Below, piece after piece: positions 7,163-12,816 of a stretch of 12,816 bases of DNA. The DNA lies in the NCBI GenBank assembly GCA_964415045.1, contig CAYPZL010000168.1:1-12816 (forward strand), written 5' to 3'. The first letter of the stretch is position 1. Every line of letters starts with the position of its first letter. This stretch comes from CAYPZL01 sp964415045. GTDB taxonomy: Bacteria; Planctomycetota; Phycisphaerae; Sedimentisphaerales; Anaerobacaceae. The notes beneath the pieces were generated by a model. The model did not search any database, was not told where the DNA came from, and saw only the letters and a list, made by a program, of their open reading frames with translations. A program made the position numbers and the translations under genes.

Positions 7163-7168
7163 AAAGGA
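7163..7168 (+). promoter_or_regulatory. Ribosome binding site deciding the phosphorylase start
   Basis: AAAGGA lies seven bases before the ATG at 7176. An ATG at 7169 is out of frame, and the upstream in-frame TTG at 7101 lies in the promoter. Confidence 0.65.
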
Positions 7169-7175
7169 TGCTTCT

Positions 7176-9770
7176 ATGTCCTCAGCTAAGAAGAACCGCA
7201 CAGGAGATTCCCGCAAGCGTAGCCCGGCTTCCGGCGTGCGCACCGGCTCGCGCGTCGAGGACATCAAGCTCTCGTTCCTCGACAACCTCTTCTGCGGCAT
7301 CGGACGCATCCCCAGGGCCGCCACCCACAACGATCTTTACACCGCCCTGGCCCTGACCGTCCGCGACCGCGTCCTCAAACAGGGTGTCCGGACCCTCGAA
7401 ACCTTCACCGAGCAGGATGCCCGCGTCGTCGCCTACCTCTCGGCCGAGTTTCTGCCCGGGCCCCATCTGGCCAACAATCTGCTCAACCTCGGCATCATGG
7501 ACCAGGCCCGCCAGGCCATGGACGGACTCGGCCTCGACCTCGAGGAGCTGTTCGAGCAGGAGGAGGAACCCGGGCTCGGCAACGGCGGACTCGGACGCCT
7601 CGCCTCCTGCTACCTCGACTCGCTCGCCTCGGTCGAGATACCCGCCATCGGCTACGGCATCCGCTACGAGTTCGGTATCTTCGACCAGATCATCCGCGAC
7701 GGCTGGCAAGTCGAGATTACCGACAAGTGGCTGCGCTTCGGCAATCCCTGGGAAATCGCCCGACCCGAGGTCGCCTTCGACGTACCCTTCGGCGGACGCA
7801 CCGAGAACTGGACCGACGACGAGGGCCAGGCGCGCGTGCGCTGGGTGCCCGAAACCGTCGTCAAGGGCGTCGCCTACGACACGCCCATCCTGGGCTACCG
7901 CGTGGGCACGTGCAACCGCCTGCGCCTCTGGAAGGCCGAGGCCGTGGAGTCGTTCGACTTTGACGCGTTCAACCACGGCGATTACTACCGCGCCGTCGAG
8001 GACAAGATGTTCTCCGAGAACATCACCAAGGTCCTGTACCCCAACGACGAGCATTGCGCCGGCAAGGAACTGCGGCTCGAACAGCAGTTCTTCTTCGTCA
8101 CCTGCTCGCTGCAGGATATGATCCGCGTGCACCTGGCCCTGGGCCGGCCGTTGAACCAGTTTCACAAACATTGGGCCATTCAGCTCAACGACACCCACCC
8201 GGCCGTGGCGATCCCCGAGCTGATGCGCCTGCTCGTCGACGAGCACCGCATGGACTGGGATAGCGCCTGGGAGGTCACACGCAACACGTGCGCCTACACC
8301 AACCATACGCTCATGCCCGAGGCGCTGGAGATGTGGCCCGTGCAGCTCTTCGGGCGCCTGCTGCCGCGACACCTCCAGATCATCTACGCCATCAACCATC
8401 GCTTCCTCCAGGACGTGCGAGCCCGCTTTCCCCACGACGAGGCGCGCGTCAGTCGAATGTCCCTCATCGACGAGGGCAGCGACCGCTCCGTGCGCATGGC
8501 CCACCTGGCCGCCGTGGGCAGCCACCGCGTCAACGGCGTGGCCGCCCTGCACTCGGATCTCCTGCAGAAGTACGTGATGCGCGACTTCGCCGAGATGTGG
8601 CCGGCCAAGTTCTGCAACATCACCAACGGCGTCACGCCCCGGCGTTTCGTCGCCGTGAGCAACCCGCCGCTGGAGCAGTTGCTCAACGACCACATCGGCG
8701 AAGGCTGGCTCTGCGATCTGGAACGGCTGACCGGGCTCGAACCGCTGGCCGACGACACCGACTTTCAGGGCAAGTGGCGCGACGTCAAGCACACCGCCAA
8801 GCGCCGCCTGGCCGACCTTATCGAGCAGCGCACCGGTGTCGTCGTGGACCCGACTTCGCTCTTCGACATCCAGGCCAAGCGTATCCACGAATACAAGCGC
8901 CAGCACCTGAACGTGCTGCACATCCTCACGCTGTACCTCCAGCTCAAGCACGGCCGGCAGACCGACATTCCGCCCCGCACGTTCATCTTCGGCGGCAAGG
9001 CCGCCCCGGGCTACGCGCTGGCGAAGTTCATCATCAAGCTAATCAACTCGGTGGGCGATCTGGTCAACAACGATCCGGATGTGGCCGACCGCCTCCGCGT
9101 CGTCTTCTTCCCCGACTTCAACGTCAAGAACGCCCAGCCCGTATACCCGGCCGCCGACCTCTCCGAGCAAATCTCCATGGCCGGAAAGGAGGCCTCCGGG
9201 ACCGGTAACATGAAGTTCTCCCTCAACGGCGCGCTGACCATCGGCACCCTCGACGGCGCCAACGTCGAGATTCGCGAGGAGGTCGGAGAAGACAACTTCT
9301 TCCTCTTCGGCCTCACCGCCGAGCAGGCCCGCGACCGCAAGGCCCACGGTTACCGCCCGCGAGAGGTCTACGAGCAAAACGGAGCTCTCCGCGAGGTGCT
9401 CGATTTCATCGCTTCCGGCGCTCTGGCCGGCGGAGACGCGAGCCTTTTCCATCCGCTCGTGGACAATCTTCTCGAGAGCGACCCGTTCCTGGTCCTGGCC
9501 GACTACCAGTCCTATGTGGACTGCCAGACGCAGGTCAGCGCCCTCTGGCGCGACCCGGAGGCGTGGACGCGCAAATCGATCCTCAACGTCGCCCGCATGG
9601 GCAAATTCTCCTCCGACCGCTCCATTCGCGATTACTGCGAGAAGGTCTGGCAGGTCGAGCCGGTCCCCGTGGCCATGGAGGCCATCGAGCCCTGCCCCGC
9701 CAAGGCCGGCAGTTTCGCTGAAGCAACCCCGGCCCCGGAGCAGGACGAAGACGCCAAGACGAAAAGTTGA
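7176..9770 (+). CDS. glgP: Glycogen/maltodextrin phosphorylase (864 aa)
   Basis: This PLP-dependent family GT35 enzyme removes terminal glucose from alpha-1,4-glucans with phosphate, giving glucose-1-phosphate in the cytoplasm. Family motifs occur in order: AEFLPGPHLANNLLNLG (90-106), GLGNGGLGRLASCYLDS (133-149), IQLNDTHPAVAIPELMRLL (335-353), YTNHTLMPEALE (374-385), ITNGVTPRRF (482-491), KRIHEYKRQHLNVLH (568-582) and EASGTGNMKFSLNGALTIG (672-690). The lysine of NMK (680) is the expected PLP-binding residue. The protein is slightly longer than typical bacterial enzymes, with a basic, disordered-looking N-terminus of about 25 residues and an acidic Ala/Pro-rich tail from about 835. The ATG at 7176 is chosen for its ribosome binding site and because the upstream TTG at 7101 overlaps a promoter. 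Preference between glycogen and maltodextrin cannot be read from sequence. No other glycogen genes are adjacent. Confidence 0.97.
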   Translation: MSSAKKNRTGDSRKRSPASGVRTGSRVEDIKLSFLDNLFCGIGRIPRAATHNDLYTALALTVRDRVLKQGVRTLETFTEQDARVVAYLSAEFLPGPHLANNLLNLGIMDQARQAMDGLGLDLEELFEQEEEPGLGNGGLGRLASCYLDSLASVEIPAIGYGIRYEFGIFDQIIRDGWQVEITDKWLRFGNPWEIARPEVAFDVPFGGRTENWTDDEGQARVRWVPETVVKGVAYDTPILGYRVGTCNRLRLWKAEAVESFDFDAFNHGDYYRAVEDKMFSENITKVLYPNDEHCAGKELRLEQQFFFVTCSLQDMIRVHLALGRPLNQFHKHWAIQLNDTHPAVAIPELMRLLVDEHRMDWDSAWEVTRNTCAYTNHTLMPEALEMWPVQLFGRLLPRHLQIIYAINHRFLQDVRARFPHDEARVSRMSLIDEGSDRSVRMAHLAAVGSHRVNGVAALHSDLLQKYVMRDFAEMWPAKFCNITNGVTPRRFVAVSNPPLEQLLNDHIGEGWLCDLERLTGLEPLADDTDFQGKWRDVKHTAKRRLADLIEQRTGVVVDPTSLFDIQAKRIHEYKRQHLNVLHILTLYLQLKHGRQTDIPPRTFIFGGKAAPGYALAKFIIKLINSVGDLVNNDPDVADRLRVVFFPDFNVKNAQPVYPAADLSEQISMAGKEASGTGNMKFSLNGALTIGTLDGANVEIREEVGEDNFFLFGLTAEQARDRKAHGYRPREVYEQNGALREVLDFIASGALAGGDASLFHPLVDNLLESDPFLVLADYQSYVDCQTQVSALWRDPEAWTRKSILNVARMGKFSSDRSIRDYCEKVWQVEPVPVAMEAIEPCPAKAGSFAEATPAPEQDEDAKTKS

Positions 9771-9858
9771 GGAAATCATCACAACAAATCAAAGACCAAC
9801 ACCGTGCTACTCCTCGCCACAGGGCGATAATCCCGCACTGGCTTCGGCGGCGCGTCAG

Positions 9859-9906
9859 TACCCCATTTCGCAAGTCTTGCGACCATCGCGGAAAGGCGAT
9901 TGGGTA
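9859..9906. repeat. Nested inverted repeats (possible three-way-junction fold)
   Basis: An outer pair TACCC (9859-9863) and GGGTA (9902-9906) encloses two adjacent hairpins: TCGCAAG/CTTGCGA around a single base (9868-9882), and ATCGC/GCGAT around GGAAAG (9885-9900). The nesting is more ordered than ordinary intergenic DNA. No U-tract follows on either strand, so it is not a simple terminator. Confidence 0.45.
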
Positions 9907-10044
9907 TCGGCCGGGAACCTTGAGGCAGGAGCTATATGGTTTCCGCGCGTGTCCGGCTGGGTGAGGACTACGGCGGGAAGCGCCGGGGGAATTCCACGGG
10001 CCGATGCATGACGCCGCTCGGGCTGTCGTCGATTGCGCGAACGA

Positions 10045-10077
10045 GAGCGGCGCCGGTCTTCTGAATGGCGCCGGCTC
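10045..10077. repeat. GC-rich hairpin
   Basis: GAGC plus GGCGCC (10045-10054) pairs with GGCGCC, one bulged G, then GCTC (10067-10077), around a 12-base loop. There is no U-tract, and it lies about 275 bases past the phosphorylase stop. Function unknown. Confidence 0.35.
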
Positions 10078-10129
10078 CGCCGTTGTCCCGGCAGAATGCA
10101 GGCGGCGTCCTGAATATGCCCCGGAACAC

Positions 10130-10158
10130 TTGACTTGCGGCAAAAGTATTGGCATAAT
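10130..10158 (+). promoter_or_regulatory. Candidate sigma70-type promoter upstream of paralog C
   Basis: TTGACT (10130-10135) and CATAAT (10153-10158) are separated by exactly 17 bases, each one mismatch from consensus. This is the best promoter match in the window. Transcription would begin near 10165, leaving a leader of about 370 nt before paralog C, or it could serve a small RNA or small gene within that leader. Confidence 0.6.
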
Positions 10159-10295
10159 GAGTTTATTGGGCCATCGGTTCCTGTTCCGAAAACGCTGATG
10201 TTGGGCCGCTGATCACGGTCGATTGATCGGGCAGACAAGAGGAGCCTGCGCGGCAAATCAGGACGCGACTCGATTGTTGCTTTCGTGCGAGCTTC

Positions 10296-10379
10296 ATGAA
10301 AGCTGCCGTCAGGAAGGAGCGGCGACCGGGAAAGGGTGCAACGGAGGTCCACATCTTCAACATCGCAGGCGTCAGATGA
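10296..10379 (+). CDS. Possible 27-residue upstream ORF (doubtful)
   Basis: The frame begins MKAAVRKERR, is strongly basic at first and ends NIAGVR before TGA at 10377-10379. It has no convincing Shine-Dalgarno; only GCGAG lies nearby. Its position inside the leader of paralog C could suit an attenuating upstream ORF, but the minus strand is open over the same bases, so coding is unproven. Confidence 0.12.
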   Translation: MKAAVRKERRPGKGATEVHIFNIAGVR

Positions 10380-10444
10380 GTGCTGTCGGCAACCTTCATG
10401 AAATAGTCCGGCCACGGACGAAACGGCGTCATGTTCGGCGTCTG

Positions 10445-10466
10445 TGAAACGCTTCCACGTGTGAAG
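10445..10466. promoter_or_regulatory. Candidate operator dyads ahead of paralog C
   Basis: GAAACGCTTC (10447-10456) is a near palindrome centred on CG, the pattern of LacI/GalR-family operators. It overlaps a second dyad, CTTC-CACGTGT-GAAG (10452-10466), which contains the perfect palindrome CACGTG. They lie 70-90 bases before the start codon. No LacI-family gene is in the window. Confidence 0.25.
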
Positions 10467-10468
10467 GC

Positions 10469-10493
10469 GTGTACTGGCGCGTAGCCAAGACAC
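10469..10493 (+). other. Small hairpin in the leader of paralog C
   Basis: GTGT/ACAC and TGGC/GCCA form two 4-bp stems separated by a symmetric AC/AG internal loop, with GCGTA at the tip. It lies about 30 bases before the ribosome binding site, so it may act on mRNA stability or translation. Short stems of this kind are common by chance. Confidence 0.3.
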
Positions 10494-10522
10494 TGTATTC
10501 CCGATGCTACGTCGTTTTTGAA

Positions 10523-10529
10523 AAGGAGG
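10523..10529 (+). promoter_or_regulatory. Ribosome binding site of paralog C
   Basis: AAGGAGG with spacer ACGATC precedes the ATG at 10536. The 16 bases from AAGGAGG through the ATG are identical to those of paralog A. Confidence 0.85.
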
Positions 10530-10535
10530 ACGATC

Positions 10536-12816
10536 ATGTGCAAGACGCTTATTCTCCCTGTGGTTGTGGCGCTGGCGCTGGTTGCAGGTTCCGCCCGGGC
10601 GGATCTGGTGGGCCACTGGACGTTCGATGAGGGGCAGGGCACAACCGCGTACGACTCAAGCGGCAACGACCATCATGGCACGCTTCAAGGCGACCCACAG
10701 TGGGTCACCGGGTACATCGGCGGTGCGCTGGAGTTAGACGGAACCGGCGATTACGTTGAAGTACCCGATGATGAGAGCTTGCACCTGTGGGAGACATTCA
10801 CGTTAGCCGCGTGGATCTATCAGTTGGAGTCGCGCAGTAGTCGAATCATAGACAAAATCGGTGCAGGTACGGCAAACGGTCCCCATCTGGATACCCACCC
10901 CGGGACGAGATTGAGGTGTTGTGCCGGCACTTGTATTTCTACCACGGAAGACCACACGCTGGAAGAGTGGCATCACGTAGCGGTCACTTTTGACGAAGGA
11001 GATGTGAAAATCTACCTGGACGGGGCCGTGGCGGCCGAAGGAAGCGCTCCCTCGCCTTTGGCCGGCAATAGCCTGCCTTTACGAATAGGAGCTGCCAGCG
11101 ATGGAGGGAGTCTCTTCCACGGCATCATCGACGATGTGCGGGTTTACAACCATGCCCTGACAGAAACCGAGATAGGCGCGGCTATGGCAGGGGAGGCGGT
11201 CCCGTTCGCATTCGGACCGAGCCCCGGGAACGGAAGCATGGTCGGGCAGACCTCGGTCACACTTCAGTGGCGAGCGGGCGATTTCGCGGTCTCGCACGAC
11301 GTGTATTTCGGCGAGAGCTTCGATGACGTCAATCAAGCCACACCCGAAAGCGATGTCTTTCAGGGCAATCAGACGGGGACGGAGTTGGCCCTGCCCGATC
11401 TCACCCCCGGCGCCACTTATTACTGGCGGGTCGACGAGGTCAACGACGCCAATGCGGCCAGCCCGTGGAGAGGCACTGTCTGGAGCTTTTGGATTCAACC
11501 GGCCACGGCCTGGAATCCCGCTCCCGCCGACGGCGTCGAATTCGTGGACCCGGAAGGCGAGCTGACGTGGCAGCCCGGCATAGGGACGCTGTTCCACACG
11601 GTCTACCTCGGCGCGAGCTTCGACGAGGTGGACGAGGCCATCGCGGGCGGTTTCATGATCGCCGATGCGGCATACAATCCCGGCCCCCTTGAATTAGACA
11701 CAACGTATTACTGGCGGGTCGACGAGTTCACGATGACCGGCACGGTCAAAGGCGAGGTATGGAGCTTCCGGACGATGCCGGAGATACCAGTGAGCGACCC
11801 GAATCTGGCCCTCTGGTACAGGCTCGACGAAGCGCAGGGCAGCAGGGCCATAGACTGGTCCGGACACGGCAACCACGCCGGCATCACGGGCGAACCTCTG
11901 TGGACACAAGACGGCTATGACTGGGCCGCCCTTCAACTTGGGGGCAGGAACTACCTGACCGTCCCCAACAGCGACCAAATGAAACTGACCGGCAGCGGCG
12001 CCTACTCCGTGGCCCTTCATATCAAGCTGGAGAACACACAGCAGCAGGCGATCTTCTATCACGGGTTGGGCTGCTCCACGTGGGCCAGTTGGTTCCTCGG
12101 TGTCGCCGGCGGCGAGCCCGGTATCGCGACCGTGCCCGACAGCTTCGTTTTCGGGGTCCGTGAGGCCAACGGCGCCGACTACGTCAGTGTTTCGGCACCC
12201 GCCAGGGCCGGCGCCTGGGTCCACGTGGCTGCGACCTACGACGGCAGCATGCTGAGGCTCTACATTGACGGCCAGGAAATGAACGTCGCGGCGGTTCCGT
12301 TGCCGTGGGACAGCGACGAGGATCTGTATATCGGCGCCGATCCCGGCTGCGGCGGGCGCGTGTACTGTACCGCCTCGATCGACGATCTGCGCATTTACGA
12401 CCGGGCTCTGACCGCAGAAGAGATTACGCAGATCATGCGGGTGAACCTGTCTCTGGCCTGGGATCCCCAGCCGGCTCGGGGGGCAATCGTGGATGTCCGC
12501 GACGCAACGGCGCTGAGCTGGCAAGCCGGCGATGCAGCGGCTTCTCACGACGTCTATTTCGGGCAAGACAGGGACGCGGTGGTAACGGCCGACAACGATG
12601 CGCCCGAGTTCCGGGGCAACCAGCCGGGAACCAGTTTCCCGCTGGCCGGTCTGGTCGCGCTGGGCGGTGGCGACTACTACTGGCGCATCGACGAGGTCGA
12701 GGCCGACGGGACCGTGCAGACCGGTTACGTCTGGAAATTCATGATACCGGATTATCTGGTCGTGGATGACTTCGAGAGCTACAGCAATGAGGTCGGTTCC
12801 CGCGTCTTCGAGAAAT
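10536..12816 (+). CDS. Secreted LamG/FN3-like multidomain protein, paralog C (partial, 760 codons)
   Basis: The open frame runs without a stop to the window end, so the C-terminus is missing; by comparison with paralog A about 160 residues lie beyond. Residues 1-22 are a signal peptide (MCKTLILPVV, cleavage near GSARA|DL). LamG 1 spans about 23-218 (LVGHWTFDEGQG, WHHVAVTF, IDDVRVYNHAL). FN3-like modules lie at 224-321 and 324-415 (YYWRVDEV, YYWRVDEF). LamG 2 is at 421-635 (WVHVAATYDG, IDDLRIYDRAL), FN3-like 3 at 640-738 (YYWRIDEV), and the VVDDFESY domain begins near 739. The order equals that of paralog A, but substitutions are spread throughout, so this is an older duplicate. Cysteines are unusually frequent for the family (128, 129, 133, 513, 605, 611), allowing disulfides. 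It is transcribed in the same direction as the phosphorylase but has its own promoter candidate 370 bases upstream. Confidence 0.9.
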   Translation, partial: MCKTLILPVVVALALVAGSARADLVGHWTFDEGQGTTAYDSSGNDHHGTLQGDPQWVTGYIGGALELDGTGDYVEVPDDESLHLWETFTLAAWIYQLESRSSRIIDKIGAGTANGPHLDTHPGTRLRCCAGTCISTTEDHTLEEWHHVAVTFDEGDVKIYLDGAVAAEGSAPSPLAGNSLPLRIGAASDGGSLFHGIIDDVRVYNHALTETEIGAAMAGEAVPFAFGPSPGNGSMVGQTSVTLQWRAGDFAVSHDVYFGESFDDVNQATPESDVFQGNQTGTELALPDLTPGATYYWRVDEVNDANAASPWRGTVWSFWIQPATAWNPAPADGVEFVDPEGELTWQPGIGTLFHTVYLGASFDEVDEAIAGGFMIADAAYNPGPLELDTTYYWRVDEFTMTGTVKGEVWSFRTMPEIPVSDPNLALWYRLDEAQGSRAIDWSGHGNHAGITGEPLWTQDGYDWAALQLGGRNYLTVPNSDQMKLTGSGAYSVALHIKLENTQQQAIFYHGLGCSTWASWFLGVAGGEPGIATVPDSFVFGVREANGADYVSVSAPARAGAWVHVAATYDGSMLRLYIDGQEMNVAAVPLPWDSDEDLYIGADPGCGGRVYCTASIDDLRIYDRALTAEEITQIMRVNLSLAWDPQPARGAIVDVRDATALSWQAGDAAASHDVYFGQDRDAVVTADNDAPEFRGNQPGTSFPLAGLVALGGGDYYWRIDEVEADGTVQTGYVWKFMIPDYLVVDDFESYSNEVGSRVFEK

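Larger units (their letters stand above)
9771..10129. other. Non-coding stretch downstream of the phosphorylase
   Basis: No reading frame here has a ribosome binding site or a recognisable product. Several frames are open only because the DNA is GC-rich. No standard terminator follows the phosphorylase stop at 9770. The stretch holds the two dyad elements listed separately at 9859-9906 and 10045-10077. It could be decayed mobile or coding DNA, or hold a structured RNA; I cannot decide. Confidence 0.5.
10159..10535 (+). other. Long putative 5' leader of paralog C
   Basis: About 370 bases lie between the promoter at 10130-10158 and the start codon. Visible elements are two copies of CTTCATGAAA (10292-10301 and 10395-10404), a 27-codon ATG frame at 10296-10379 without a ribosome binding site, a LacI-like dyad at 10445-10466 and a small hairpin at 10469-10493. 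I do not recognise a known riboswitch; no GEMM-type core was found. Only the last 20 or so bases before the start codon clearly resemble the leader of paralog A. Confidence 0.45.

Noticed and set aside
7182..8951. 589-codon minus-strand open frame
   Set aside because: Antisense to the phosphorylase, whose motifs are unmistakable; the product is low-complexity and unlike any family.
9771..10129. Group II intron or transposon end
   Set aside because: No domain V sequence, reverse transcriptase, terminal inverted repeats with target duplication, or transposase was found.
10159..10535. Cyclic-di-GMP (GEMM) or other known riboswitch
   Set aside because: The expected conserved core was not found by eye; the local hairpins are short.
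9855..10616. 253-codon minus-strand open frame across the intergenic region
   Set aside because: Rich in R, S and P, without ribosome binding site, and overlapping the start of paralog C on the other strand; open frames of this length are expected in GC-rich DNA.
10163..10666. 167-codon minus-strand open frame, considered as a fragment of a DUF1559/prepilin-like planctomycete protein
   Set aside because: I could not match the H-X-DG motif or the prepilin N-terminus; it overlaps paralog C and has no start signal. Kept only as a possible dispersed repeat in the findings.

Overview
The window is GC-rich DNA that most likely comes from a planctomycete, probably the Phycisphaerae/Sedimentisphaerales branch. 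I infer this from the proteins only: large exported proteins built from LamG jelly-roll domains and fibronectin-III-like modules with a YYWR(V/I)DE strand, ending in a domain that opens with VVDDFESY. No rRNA, tRNA, CRISPR array, transposase or phage gene was seen.

Layout. Two minus-strand genes, 26-2833 and 3094-5979, encode long secreted LamG/FN3-like proteins. They lie head to tail, separated by a 260-bp gap that holds a strong terminator hairpin and a 5' leader resembling the leader of the second gene. Divergent from them is an AraC-family regulator (6141-7052). A glycogen/maltodextrin phosphorylase (7176-9770) follows in the same direction, with its own good sigma70-type promoter. A 765-bp non-coding stretch follows, holding dyads and a convincing promoter with a leader of about 370 nt. 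A third paralogous secreted protein (10536 onward) is cut by the window end after 760 codons.

The strongest signal is the history of the secreted-protein family. The 3' third of the first two genes, plus 25 bp beyond the stop codon, matches without a difference over 1034 bp. A clearly diverged stretch follows, then another identical block of 152 bp. This mosaic looks like recent gene conversion or ongoing recombination. The N-terminal modules of these two genes are unrelated (LamG in one, a different domain in the other), while their leaders and downstream two thirds correspond, so the N-terminal domain appears to have been exchanged. The third copy has the same order as the first but is much more diverged.

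How the genes may work together (inference): the AraC-type protein shares a 161-bp AT-rich intergenic region with the second secreted-protein gene and may control it. The phosphorylase would release glucose-1-phosphate from alpha-glucans in the cytoplasm, while the secreted proteins could bind glycans at or outside the cell surface. No glycoside hydrolase, transporter or SusC/D-like pair is present, so a polysaccharide-utilisation role is only a possibility. I did not find a clear novel enzymatic or defence system here.
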